This document shows positions 1 through 12,500 of a DNA stretch of 12,500 nucleotides, in pieces; within the stretch, counting starts at the first letter, position 1, and every line of letters begins with the position of its first letter. The notes beneath the pieces are model-generated. The model was not told the origin of the DNA. It made no database searches and saw only the letters and a list, made by a program, of their open reading frames with translations. Made by a program: the position numbers and the translations under genes. The DNA comes from Botryococcus braunii (Eukaryota; Chlorophyta; Trebouxiophyceae). The DNA lies in assembly GCA_002005505.1 (NCBI GenBank), contig KV908352.1:177688-190187 (forward strand), in the 5' to 3' direction.

Positions 1-112
1 CGCCCTACTCTTGCACGCAAGAACTGATGTTTTGGATTTGGAATTCCACTACTGGCATTTGATTAAGGGTATTAGACAGGTTTTAACGTAGGAAAAGTAC
101 ATCTGGCCTACC
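1..112 (+). promoter_or_regulatory. 5' flank / 5' UTR of XCT
   Basis: No TATA box or other core promoter element is recognisable. A TAG at 89-91 lies in frame with the ATG at 113 and no other ATG intervenes, so 113 is the likely start unless an intron lies in between. The bases just before the ATG (ACC, followed by G) make a strong eukaryotic initiation context. The transcription start cannot be placed. Confidence 0.4.
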
Positions 113-4183
<4,071 letters not shown>

Positions 4184-6349
4184 TTGCCATGCCCATGCCC
4201 CAAAAATGTGCTTAGAAACAGCCGCCTGCTGTACTGGAGAACACATGTACTTCACATATCTACCCGGGTATTCATTGCTACTTCAAATGTCATCCATTGG
4301 TGGGCAGGGATGGACATGGGTGGGGAGTCAAGTTCGAAAGACCGCAATCCCCGCTCCGCTAATTCTTTCCCTCCTTTTCCACCCCCTTTTCCCCCTCTGC
4401 TGCACTTCAGCGTCTGCAGGTCCTTGTGGAAAAGCGGGGTAAGCTGTTGAAGAGGTGATCGGGGGAAAGGGGCGATGTACGACCCTTGGGGGGTCGGGCC
4501 GTGCTCCTGCTGGTGGCACCTCTGAGCTCCTGGATGTTTTGGAGCGTTGCTATTTTCAAATATTGGGGTTTTTGCTATTTCGAGTGAACCCACCGAGGGT
4601 TTGCGACTACTGGACACGTGGATGCGATTCTGATATTGACTTGGGATGTAGCAGTAACGTTTGGCTGCTGATTGCCTAGCGTGGATCAGAAAGATAAACA
4701 GATGTGGTGGCCGCTGGGCAGTCTGCTTCTTTCCTTTCGCCGGTCCTTTTGTTCCTTCTCGGTATCCTTTTGGTCGGTTGGACTGTGTTCGCGTCAATGG
4801 CTCAGAAAGGACTGATGCTTCGAAGAGGAAGTGGTGACCATGCCTCTGACTGTTTTAGATACACGATGCGTCCCTCCAGTCCGGCTAAAGAACGTGTTAT
4901 GCCTGCGTTAATGGTTCAGAGAATAAAGAAGTCGTTTGTAAGCATTGGAGATTTAAAATTGAGAGTGAAGCCTATCCTAACCGCATACCATGAATTATGC
5001 AACCGGGCTGGCACCTTGGCTAAACATTCAGGGGAGGATCTTCGTTATTGGATGATAACCTGCGTATTCCCCAAATATCTCTTGATGAATATTGGATGAT
5101 AACCTGCATATTCCCCAAATCGCTCTAGATAACCTGTGTACTCCACAGATTGCTCTAGATGAATATGAGGCATGTCTTTGAATTTCACCTGTGTTACAGC
5201 TGCTTACCTGTTCCAACAGCAACGCGAATCTGTAACAGAGGTCAGACACTGAAGGAGAAGCCAGATGAAGTACTTTTCCAAAGTGTACAACCGACCTGCG
5301 AATCGCTGTGCATGCAAGACCACAGTTCGAATCGACGCAATCGATTACACGACTCCAATCTACAAGGCATCCATCCAGATCTGTAAGCCTTGGTTCCAAC
5401 CACAACTCGATACCTTTAATTATTTTGTAAAATCAAGTCTGTCCTGTATTGTTTGCTCCTAATTTGGACATCATTGATGTGCTGTCATGCCCACCTAGGT
5501 TACTCGTTCTTTGTCCCCATTGTTGCACCAAAAAACCTACATTTACTCTAACTTACGCACACAACGGCACGCCTAGGTGCCTGACACCAGAGAGGTCCTA
5601 CGTATGTGCGACACTGTAAATGACCAAATAACTTATGCGCAGATTATAAGCCAAACTCAAATCTTCACCAGGTCGGCAGTATCACTAACTCTGCCAGTGG
5701 CAGTGGCTCTGTGGGGAGGTTTTGCCTGTTGGCAAATAGTCAAGCCAAAACTTCAAACTCTTGCTAACCCTGCTTGTAAACAAGCATGGCACCATTAAAT
5801 ACTAGTCCTACATAGGCTTCACTCCTTATATTAAAAAGTAGTCCTAATGGTTATAACTCTGGCCTAAACCTACAAAAGGATATGGCAATCCCGCCTGCCC
5901 CGAAGCCCGCCTGATGCCCACAGGCACACTCAACCGGGCATGCATAGGCAAACTCCTTATCACTCTTTATACTAAACTCAACCAAAACTGCTGAAACGGT
6001 TGCTTCATTGCAAAATTGCTGTAACTGTAGTAGAAAACGGGGATACTGTCTGCAGGTTTAAGGGTGACTCACTGGCCGACACAAAATTGCGAGACTTCGA
6101 AGGAGAATGATCCTTCCACCCAATGCAGACACATCCCTTGCTCCCAACCCCCCAAAATCCCTTCCCTCCCGCCTATAAGCCACAAACCTGGGCTTTCTGC
6201 ACGACTGTATCCAGCACCGGACCACCCTGGGGGTGGGGTGCGCCTTGGGGTTGACAGGCTGGGAGTAACAGATCACAAGTACAGGCCACAGGGGGCTTCT
6301 GCTGAGCTGTACTAGAGGGACCCCAAGGGAGACCTCTGTGGGGACCGCT
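4184..6349. other. Convergent intergenic region (3' flanks of XCT and malate synthase)
   Basis: About 2.2 kb without a gene I can support. It must contain both 3' UTRs. For XCT, an AATAAA at 4922-4927 and a green-algal style TGTAA at 4937-4941 lie close together and may mark poly(A) addition; no equivalent clear signal was found near the malate synthase end. Short degenerate tandem repeats lie at 5051-5167. Open frames here have no recognisable domain. Confidence 0.6.
5051..5167 (+). repeat. Degenerate tandem repeat (44- and 30-bp spacing)
   Basis: GATAACCTG(C/T)(G/A)TA(T/C)TCC(C/A)CA..AT recurs with AACCTG at 5057, 5101 and 5131, with linking TCT(T/A)GATGAATAT segments around 5079-5092 and 5154-5166. 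It lies in the intergenic region. Confidence 0.8.
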
Positions 6350-6532
6350 TTAGAAGCGGGACCGAAGCGGAACCTGCTGTGGCGCCGCGGTGTCTGACCG
6401 GACCAGAATGTCGTACGCCGGTACCGTGAGGAAATCCGCCAACTTGGGGGATGTGGAGAACTCGCGGAACAGCTGGATGGCAGCTGTGTACTGCCCCCTT
6501 GACCACCGAGCATCTCCCACCTGCTGCTTCAA
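6350..6532 (-). CDS. Malate synthase last exon, C-terminus ...PLRSRF
   Basis: Encodes [19 protein letters not shown]... through [13 protein letters not shown], the usual C-terminal domain, then a divergent tail ending SRF and TAA. The acceptor GGCACAG has a weak pyrimidine tract but joins the family alignment exactly. SRF resembles a peroxisomal PTS1 with Phe in the last position. A CAG|GTTCCG at 6376-6372 could be an alternative donor that would replace the last residues. Confidence 0.85.
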   Translation of the reverse strand: MKQQVGDARWSRGQYTAAIQLFREFSTSPKLADFLTVPAYDILVRSDTAAPQQVPLRSRF

Positions 6533-6834
6533 CTGTGCCCCGCAAATAACCTTCTCAGCCTCACGCACGAGGGCAGAATGTCCGACCTTCAATGACAAGG
6601 CCCCTACACCATGTATTATTCCAATTCATGGTGTTTGTCCTGGTACCACTGGGATAAACAGCCACACTTTTTTCTATGACAAGGCCCCGTTTGCTGTTTC
6701 TCAAATAAAGGGACCAAGTAGATATTGCATTTATGCTTGGCCCTTGCCCCCCAGCCCCCTGACATCTGACAACGCACCCATTGGGCCTTCCCCTCCCCAG
6801 CTCCCCAAATCCCCCCCCCCTCCACGCACGCACC

Positions 6835-6897
<63 letters not shown>

Positions 6898-8208
6898 AGA
6901 CACACACACACACAGACACACACGCACGCGCGCACGCACGCGCGCGCAAATGCGCACAATGTGGGGGGGGGGGAGGGAAAGAAGGAAGGAAGCGAAGGAA
7001 GGAAGGAAGGAAGAAAGAAAAGAAGGAAGAACGCAGGATGGATGGAAGAATGACTGATTGGAAGAGCGCCAAAACAGTAACACACCACAAGGACCGGAGA
7101 GGAATGAAAACAAATGCCAGCACCCTCAAAAGCATGCGGGCAGGGACTTCAGCAAGGGAGAAGCTGAATTTAGCACAGCAACGCAGAAGGTCGACTCACT
7201 ACAAGTGGGGCGTCACCTTGCCCATCTCCTCGGAGAGCACACGATCGAAGTCAGGCTTGGTGATGGGGCGCCCCGTGTCCAGCGTGGCCCCGTGCCTCAG
7301 CCACTGCCACACCTGCGTGCGGCAGATCTCCGCAGTGGCAGCATCCTCCATCAAGTTGTGGATGGGCACACAGCCCAGGCCCCCCAGCCAGGCCTCCAGG
7401 TACTGCATCCCCCAGCCCCATACTCCTCAGAACTAGAAGATGAAGATGAAGATGAAGATTACATCGTTAGAAAGATTACTCAATAGGAAGATTACTTGTC
7501 ACTTGGTAGAAAGGTTTGGGGATTCGTAAGATTGGACAATCCACCTGTCGTGTGGATTGTCTAACGTGTGGATTGTCCGGCGGTTGTCGGGCATGTGGTG
7601 TTATCCCAATACCATCAGGCATGTACCGCCTGAGTCCACCTGAGTTTTGCACATGCACCAGGCAAAGGCCATCAGGATGCTTACAAAGAGCAGTGCACCA
7701 TCCCCCAGGATGGACTATCAAACCTAGTGAATGCTTTAACCCTGAATGCTTTTAACCATGAACCTCCTGAACAACCAAGGAACCTAACCTCAAGCTTTTG
7801 CACAATCATGAAGCACTGATAGAAGTGCTTCACAACTCATGCTTTGGCCCACCGCATACTTATGCAGGACATGAGATGCCTGTTGCGGGAGCCCGAAGTC
7901 CCACACATATGCCATGTGGGAAAGTCGCAAAAGCTGCGGGCCTGTCAGGCGGTACAGACCGCACTGTACTGCTCAGAAACTACATACGGAGCTGATTTTT
8001 TCAATTTATGGTGCTTGTCCTGGTACCAGTGGGACAAACACTCACACTCTTTCTCTAAAATGCACTCTCCTCCTACATCCCTAAACTTGTGAGGAAACCT
8101 CTTCGAAGGAGGAAAAGCGTGGGGGCCTTGCAGGGAGTAAAAATAGGCAACCTCCATCTCTTGCCTTCAAGAAACTAGGCAAACTCAAGTCTCTTGCCAG
8201 GTTAAATT

Positions 8209-8270
<62 letters not shown>

Positions 8271-8303
8271 GCGCACGCGCACGCGCACGCACGCACCCAC
8301 ACA

Positions 8304-8375
<72 letters not shown>

Positions 8376-8379
8376 CACG

Positions 8380-8456
<77 letters not shown>

Positions 8457-9143
8457 GCGCGCGCCCTTAGAACTCCCAACTCCTGCCCATAGAAAACTAG
8501 GCAAACTCCAACTCTTGCCCTAGAGGACTGATTGTCAAGCTGAAGCCCTTGCAGACGAGCATATGATAGACGTGGGCATAAATGGAGGAATGCGAACCGC
8601 AAGGTAATGGCCTGACATAGCACAGTATGAGACAAGACGAGAGTCCGAGGGAGAAGACAAGGAGGCAGAAAGGGCAAGCAGGGATCTCACCATGACACCC
8701 ACGACACAGTTGTTGCGGAGAGTTGCTTCTGTGCGGGGCCCATCTGGAACTGTCAGCAGATCCTTCTCCGACACGTTCACGTCGGGCCGCAGAACGTTGA
8801 TCTGCACCAACATAACCCCCACCCTCATGTCCTCTCATCCATTTCCCAACTGCTCTGACTCAGGGCTTCTTTGGAGCATGCTTCTCCTCCCTGAAAATCC
8901 CCTTGCCATTGCATGCTTTTGTTACTCTACCATTGATCCTTCCCACGTCTCCCCAAGTACCAAGATTGCCCAACCATTAACAAAACGGCCAATCCTGATT
9001 CCGCCCCTCTGCTCTCTGTCCTTCCCCACATGTCCTCCACTGCAAAGAATCCCCAACCCTGAACAGACACAAGCAATCCTAGCCAGTTCAAAACACATGC
9101 GTGCCTGCACAAACAAATGCCAAAAAAACACTCCTTCCCCCGG

Positions 9144-9218
<75 letters not shown>

Positions 9219-10083
9219 CACACATTTTCCCTTCATACTTTGACGACCTACAAGCGCGGCTGCGATTTGTCTCGTCGTACTTTGACCTATGCGCTTGTAC
9301 TGAGCACAGCTGTGAACTGTCTCCCGAGCAAACATGGGACAAACGTCACAAGTCTTCTTCTCAGTTTGAAGGAGACTGGTGCCGCTTCTACCACTTCTGC
9401 CAAGAAGCTAATCCCCACTACGTCCAGTACAAGCTGCTTGAAGGTTGACACAACTTGACAAGATGCCAGGGAAGCTGCCGTGTCTGGTCACAGAAAGCAC
9501 GCTACATCGCACACGAGCATCAACAAGCAATCAGAAAGGAGCACAAGGGGCATGATGGGGGGGAGCGCTCACGTACCTGGTTAGCGTTGGGCATGTAGCG
9601 GTCAAAGATCTCCCTGGCGATGGGGACCAGCGCAGGGTGGGCCACCCAGGTTCCGTCGTGCCCGTCCCGTACCTCCCGCTCTTTGTCCGCCCGCACCTGC
9701 GCCCCTCAACCGCACCCAACTTTGGAGACCCCGCCACTCTTACGCCGCAAGTTCCAACCCAACAGACCGCATCCAACTTTGGAGACCCTGCCACGCTCAC
9801 GCCGCAAGTTCCAATCCAACAGAGCCCCCTACAGGCGTCTCTAAACCTCGCACGCCAGGAGAAAAAAGTTTGCACGCCAGGCGAAAGAAGCTTGCATGCG
9901 AAGCCCCAACCAAAATGCCCACGGGTGGGCTAGGAACGCGAACGCACCCCGAGGAAGGGACAGGGACGCAAACAAGGGGGGGTTGTACATTCATGCACGC
10001 AGGCGCTTGCCTGCCAACACGCACATGCCTGCTCATGCGCACACTCCCAAAACCGCCCATCCAAACACCGGGAGACCCACACG

Positions 10084-10150
<67 letters not shown>

Positions 10151-12305
10151 GCGCGCTCTCTCTCAGCTTACACCTCAACCGGCTCACCCACCACGCTCCG
10201 CTACTTTCAAGAGTAGCGGGGCAGGGAGCGGACCTTTGACATGGCGGCATCGTTGGCCACGGGGTCGTTCTTGATGGGGATATGGGCGGCCATGCCTCCC
10301 ATGGCGTGGACCCCGCGCCGGTGGCAGGTTTTGATGAGCAGCAGACTGTAGCTGCGCATGCAGTGCTGCGTCATTGTAACGACACCACGGTCTGGCACAA
10401 TGGCCTTGGGGTCCTCCCGCATCGTCTTGATGAGGCTGAAGATGTAGTCCCAGCGCCCGCAGTTGAGGCCAGCGCTGTGCTGCCGCAGCTCGTACAAGAT
10501 CTCGTCCATCTGGAAAGCTGCCGGCAGCGTCTCGATCAGCACCGTCGCCTGCACATGCACCACCCCCGCAAATACTCAGTCTCTTGTAACATTCCCATTA
10601 AACAACTTCCTCTTATTGTAATTGATTATCAATTCCGGAATATTTCCATTGGAATGTACACCTTCACCGCCTTGCATTCAGCCTGCTTCCCACCTCGCGC
10701 ATGGTGAGCTTCGGCCTCCGCCCTGCTCCTTGCGCAAAGTTTCCCCACTCCTTTGCGCACCCGGTTGCCTCCCGTTTGCCCGCCCGCTCGCCCTCCTGTC
10801 GGATTCGAAAGAAGGGTTCCTTTCTTCGGCGTGTGTCCTTGTCCCCCTCCTCTTCGTGGCAGCAGCCTTTGAAACTCTTTGGATTTCTTCATTCCGTTAA
10901 GATATATAACAGAGTTCTGCGCTCGCTCCCCGCAATGGAGATCCTCAGACGGCCCCACCCCTCCATAGACCCGTTAGATCAAAGTCGGCAGCACGCCTCT
11001 GCGCGCCCGAGCATGCACACAATGCTATGTGCACATGTTCCCCAGCATGCATGCAGAGCAGAAACCAGGGGCCCAACGGGAGTCCCTAAAGGGCATGGCT
11101 TTCCTAGAGCAGAATGGGAATCGCCGAGACCCTGGCTTCAAGACGCTGAAACATGTTGAGGAAGCGAAGGCAGGGACCCTCAGGAGCCCAATACAGAGCA
11201 AAAGCACGTGTGCCAGTCACATGGAACCCCTCAGGGCCGGTGACGGGGTTGGAGCATCACCTTGATGGTCCCTGCGGGGACCCCGACACGGTTCTGGGCG
11301 TCCAGGAAGACGTCGTTCCACAGGCGGGCCTCCAGATAGTGCTGCATCTTGGGCAGGTAGAAGTAGGGCCCCGAACCCCTCTCAAGCAGCGCCCGGGCGT
11401 TGTGGAAGAAGAACAGCCCAAAATCAAAGAGCCCCCCTGGGCAGGGCTTGCCATCCACAATGAAGTGCTTCTCCGGGAGGTGCCACCCCCGCGGCCTCAC
11501 CAGAAGCACTGCCGTCTGCACGACCCCGTTCGATGTCATCGTCGTCATCATCATCATCATCAACAACAACAATAACAACAACACCACCACCACCACACCC
11601 ATAAGCACCATTAAATGCACTAATTTTGAACGGGCGGTCCATTGAAGCACTCAGTAATGTGGGGCATGCTTCTGTCGTGTGGGGCATTGTCCCATCGTGT
11701 GGGAATCCCCGCCATGTGGGGCATCCTTCCATTGTGTGGGGCATTCTCCAAAGCGTTGTGCACAATATTTTTGACCCTTTTTTTGAAGGGCGGGGGGGGG
11801 GGGGGGACGTTCAGCCCCAGGGTGCTCCTGCCATTCGAAAGAGCCTTCTGGCCACATGTGTGTGAGGGATGACCGCATGCCCCTCCATGTCTGGATGTGC
11901 TTCATGTGGGGAGACACACGAAAACAGCATAGTATCAGGGTAATGGATTACAAGAACAAAGGGAATCCGGGCCAAAGGGTGCCAGGTACTGCTGTTACTC
12001 AGAATATTAACAGCCCCCAGAATCCTGAGGCACTGAGGCATAGCATGTCTCCTCTTCCTCAACGAGAAATAGCACTTTCGCACTACATTGAGGACTGCAA
12101 TTGGTACGGAAGGAGACAACGAACCAAAACAGATGACAACTCTCAAATCAGATGAGAGAAGGCCTCAGACGAGAAAATATGAGATGACACACATGTACTG
12201 CAGGAGAAGTCCCGCTCCCTGCATTTGTCCATGTCAGTCACATTAAAACCCGATGAGGTCTCGACGATGCACACTGAATTCGCTGGAGATACGGTGTCTG
12301 TGCCG

Positions 12306-12343
<38 letters not shown>

Positions 12344-12457
12344 GGGATGTTCACCTTCTCATTGAGCGCATAAGTCTTTCCAGACTTGGGGTCCTTGAAG
12401 TCGATGTTTCGGCGAATTGCATCCCGTAAATTCATCTGGCCCTCAATCGAGTTGCGC
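6350..12457 (-). CDS. Malate synthase, 3' seven exons (423 aa), 5' end outside window
   Basis: CDS on the - strand = 12457-12355, 11515-11261, 10548-10234, 9696-9577, 8801-8691, 7402-7217, 6532-6350 (stop TAA 6352-6350). The enzyme condenses acetyl-CoA and glyoxylate to malate in the glyoxylate cycle. Seen in the 423-residue fragment: [12 protein letters not shown] (5-16); RPRGWHLPE (about 41-49) with the active-site Arg; VLIETLPA with the Mg-binding Glu (about 125); [16 protein letters not shown] (141-156), a match to the malate synthase signature including the metal-binding Asp (153); [11 protein letters not shown] (about 235-245); [11 protein letters not shown] with the catalytic-base Asp (about 321). 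All catalytic positions are intact. Homologues have about 530-560 residues, so roughly 110-130 N-terminal residues lie beyond 12500. All six complete introns are phase 0. The C-terminus is SRF rather than SKL/SRL. Confidence 0.95.
6592..6688. mobile_element. 71-bp palindrome-bearing insertion flanked by 13-bp direct repeats
   Basis: ATGACAAGGCCCC occurs at 6592-6604 and 6676-6688, flanking 71 bp that hold a palindrome around TGTTTGTCCTGGTACCA. A related core (44 of 51 positions identical by eye, 6622-6672 against 8002-8052) is in another intron. This resembles a very short non-autonomous element with a target-site duplication; it carries no gene. An alternative is chance duplication. Confidence 0.5.
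6811..6948 (-). repeat. C10 run followed by (CA)n/(CG)n array (TG on sense strand)
   Basis: A run of ten C (6811-6820), then CACGCACGCACCC, then about 110 bp of CA with a few GA steps and CG steps at the right end. It is in the last malate synthase intron. Confidence 0.96.
6962..7055. repeat. G-run and (GGAA)n purine tract
   Basis: A run of about twelve G is followed by degenerate GGAA/GAAA units to about 7050, one strand almost all purine. Purine-only mirror-like tracts can form triplex DNA. Confidence 0.9.
7217..7402 (-). CDS. Malate synthase exon with catalytic Asp (62 aa)
   Basis: Encodes [14 protein letters not shown], then [20 protein letters not shown] with the catalytic-base Asp, and ends ...SEEMGK. 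Acceptor ATGCAG, donor AAG|GTGACG. The following intron, 7216-6533 (684 nt), contains (GGAA)n and (CA)n arrays and a 71-bp palindromic insertion. Confidence 0.93.
7437..7460. repeat. (GAAGAT)n hexamer repeat
   Basis: About four copies of GAAGAT just upstream (on the sense strand) of the TACCTGGAG exon acceptor, i.e. CT-rich ATCTTC units on the sense strand, which may help as pyrimidine-rich sequence. Confidence 0.85.
7534..7578. repeat. 11-bp inverted repeat GGACAATCCAC / GTGGATTGTCC
   Basis: Perfect arms at 7534-7544 and 7568-7578, with an additional copy GTGGATTGTC at 7552-7561 that could pair with the same left arm, giving two alternative hairpins. Confidence 0.85.
8002..8052. repeat. Second copy of the GGTACC-centred palindrome
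   Basis: Aligns without gaps to 6622-6672. The stem TGCTTGTCC / GGGACAAACA is kept. No flanking direct repeat is evident. It lies within the 8690-7403 intron. Confidence 0.7.
8144..8198. repeat. Two TAGGCAA...TTGCC hairpin units
   Basis: TAGGCAA-N11-TTGCC-type units at 8144-8165 and 8176-8198; the GGCAA/TTGCC ends pair. A third unit lies at 8498-8520 beyond the CA array. Confidence 0.75.
8209..8466 (-). repeat. Compound (CA)n-(CGCA)n-(CA)n-(CG)n array (TG on sense strand)
   Basis: About 258 bp of almost uninterrupted alternating pyrimidine-purine: CA, then CG/CA mixes, then a pure CGCA block (about 8303-8376), then CA and a terminal CG run. Breaks occur only at CCC steps (about 8296, 8384, 8388). 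Strong Z-DNA candidate. Confidence 0.97.
8466..8522. repeat. Third TAGGCAA...TTGCCC unit plus a partial unit
   Basis: TTAGAACTCCCAACTCCTGCC (8467-8487) resembles the inner part, and TAGGCAAACTCCAACTCTTGCCC (8498-8520) matches the units left of the CA array. Confidence 0.7.
8691..8801 (-). CDS. Malate synthase exon (37 aa)
   Basis: Encodes [16 protein letters not shown], then [14 protein letters not shown], matching the family block (TEAGLRxNxxVGIQYLEAWL) that continues in the next exon. Acceptor GTGCAG, donor ATG|GTGAGA. The following intron, 8690-7403 (1288 nt, the longest seen), contains a 260-bp CA/CG array, short hairpin repeats and one copy of a dispersed palindrome. Confidence 0.92.
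9144..9225. repeat. (CA)n-GCTT-(TG)n palindrome
   Basis: Left arm of CA (about 9147-9183), GCTT loop at 9184-9187, right arm of TG (9188-9212) then CGCGC and CACACA. The arms are complementary for about 25 bp, so a hairpin or cruciform is possible. It lies in the 9576-8802 intron. Confidence 0.93.
9577..9696 (-). CDS. Malate synthase exon with [11 protein letters not shown] (40 aa)
   Basis: Encodes [20 protein letters not shown] through [10 protein letters not shown], phase 0 at both ends. Acceptor GCGCAG; the donor CAG|GTACGTGAG is near consensus. The following intron, 9576-8802 (775 nt), holds a paired (CA)n/(TG)n palindrome. Confidence 0.93.
9717..9830. repeat. 57-bp tandem duplication next to a splice acceptor
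   Basis: Two units with a 57-bp period (AACTTTGGAGACCC(C/T)GCCAC at 9718 and 9775, GCCGCAAGTTCCAA at 9743 and 9800) with few differences. The block is in the intron directly upstream, on the sense strand, of the exon starting at 9696. Confidence 0.93.
9850..9899. repeat. 22-bp tandem duplication
   Basis: GCACGCCAGG.GAAA at 9850 and 9872 plus a decayed third start (GCATGCGAAG, 9894). It lies in the 10233-9697 intron. Confidence 0.8.
10079..10165 (-). repeat. (CA)n then (CG)n then (CT)n array (TG on sense strand)
   Basis: CACACGCGCGCA, about 45 bp of CA, about 20 bp of CG and a short CT run. On the sense strand it begins about 68 nt after the 5' splice site at 10233. Confidence 0.95.
10234..10548 (-). 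CDS. Malate synthase exon with metal-binding and signature motifs (105 aa)
   Basis: Encodes [20 protein letters not shown], the signature [15 protein letters not shown], and [13 protein letters not shown], ending ...AAMSK. The acceptor is TGTGCAG and the donor AAAG|GTCCGC. It is the longest exon here and holds both Mg-binding acidic residues. The following intron, 10233-9697 (537 nt), contains (CA/CG)n, 22-bp and 57-bp repeats. Confidence 0.94.
11261..11515 (-). CDS. Malate synthase exon with RPRGWHLPE motif (85 aa)
   Basis: Encodes [17 protein letters not shown] through LYNDVF-like [10 protein letters not shown] to AGTIK, in phase 0 at both ends. The acceptor is GTGCAG and the donor AAG|GTGATG. 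The RPRGWHLPE block carries an arginine that contacts substrate in the family. The following intron, 11260-10549 (712 nt), shows no long repeat. Confidence 0.93.
11536..11597. repeat. Triplet arrays (ATC)n-(AAC)n-(ACC)n
   Basis: Consecutive trinucleotide blocks, on the sense strand GGT, GTT and GAT repeats, ending about 20 nt before the acceptor at 11516. Reading frames over them give runs of Asp, Val or Leu that are not coding. Confidence 0.95.
11657..11753. repeat. 20-bp minisatellite, five units
   Basis: Units based on (A/G)TGTGGGGCATTCTTCCATC begin at 11657, 11677, 11697, 11714 and 11734 (spacing 20, 20, 17, 20). In the 12354-11516 intron. Confidence 0.9.
11792..11806 (+). repeat. G15 homopolymer
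   Basis: Fifteen consecutive G, preceded by a T-rich run (11767-11784). Possible sequencing length error. Confidence 0.9.
12306..12346 (+). repeat. A35-G6 homopolymer next to a 5' splice site
   Basis: Thirty-five A then six G on the + strand. On the malate synthase sense strand this reads C6-T35 and begins about nine bases into the intron after AAG|GTGAAC. It adjoins exon 12457-12355. Confidence 0.95.
12355..12457 (-). CDS. Malate synthase exon (first in window)
   Basis: The first base G completes a codon split by the upstream intron (probably the Trp of the family's PTW block), then [16 protein letters not shown]...YALNEK follows. The acceptor is CTGCAG. The donor is AAG|GTGAAC, followed after about 14 nt by a 35-base poly(T). 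The next intron is 12354-11516 (839 nt). Confidence 0.88.
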
Positions 12458-12500
12458 CTGCAGGGCCCCCAATCCTCTTCGTCATTGGAAAGAGGCCAAA

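Noticed and set aside
4704..5099. 131-codon open frame with a hydrophobic N-terminal segment in the intergenic region
   Set aside because: No recognisable domain, no homologue known to me, runs into the tandem repeat at 5051, and probably overlaps the XCT 3' UTR. Transcript evidence would be needed.
5310..5350. Possible tRNA (TTCGAATC T-loop-like word near 5326)
   Set aside because: The flanking bases do not form the T-arm stem and no acceptor or anticodon arm can be paired.
6390..7436. 348-codon + strand frame across 6390-7436
   Set aside because: Runs through the CA array and antisense to two malate synthase exons; the opposite strand has clear family similarity.
8209..8466. CRISPR-like or satellite array
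   Set aside because: Units are 2-4 bp without spacers; it is a compound microsatellite.
11230..11260. Continuation of the malate synthase exon past 11261 (VMLQPRHRP)
   Set aside because: The family needs GTI(K/R) joined to ATVLIETLP, which is supplied exactly by the exon starting at 10548.

Overview
The window is nuclear DNA from an intron-rich eukaryote of the green lineage. It carries two convergent, multi-exon protein genes embedded in a landscape of dinucleotide microsatellites and minisatellites. The left gene (+ strand, 113-4183, six exons, apparently complete) encodes a 347-residue XAP5 family protein of the plant/algal XAP5 CIRCADIAN TIMEKEEPER (XCT) type. The right gene (- strand, 12457-6350, seven exons, its 5' part beyond the right edge) encodes the last 423 residues of a malate synthase, the glyoxylate-cycle enzyme, including the complete catalytic barrel core and the C-terminus.

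The exons were placed by hand from conserved protein blocks, codon phase and splice signals. All twelve 3' splice sites end in GCAG or ACAG, seven of them TGCAG, and most lack a pyrimidine tract; a strong GCAG acceptor is typical of green algae. Together with the plant-like XCT sequence this points to a green alga, perhaps a prasinophyte with a large, repeat-rich genome. The species is not identifiable from what I see, and that placement is inference.

Layout: 1-112 is the 5' flank of XCT. 113-4183 is XCT; introns 2 and 4 hold long (TG)n arrays, intron 3 appears to be a GC-AG intron with a duplicated 3' splice site, and intron 5 has degenerate repeats. 4184-6349 is a 2.2 kb convergent intergenic region with no convincing gene, only short degenerate repeats. 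6350-12457 is malate synthase; its introns hold (CA)n on the + strand (thus TG on the sense strand), mixed Z-DNA-type arrays, minisatellites, a short palindromic dispersed element and a 35-base poly(T) just after a donor. 12458-12500 is the 3' end of a further upstream intron.

The genes have no known joint function. XCT is a nuclear protein linked to the clock, small RNAs and splicing; malate synthase is a (usually peroxisomal) carbon-salvage enzyme. No new multi-gene system was found. The most notable signals are the in-frame 48-bp duplication of a splice acceptor in XCT, the likely GC-AG intron, the non-canonical SRF peroxisomal tail of malate synthase, and the strong tendency of TG repeats to lie on the sense strand of both genes, so that the repeat strand flips between the two genes.
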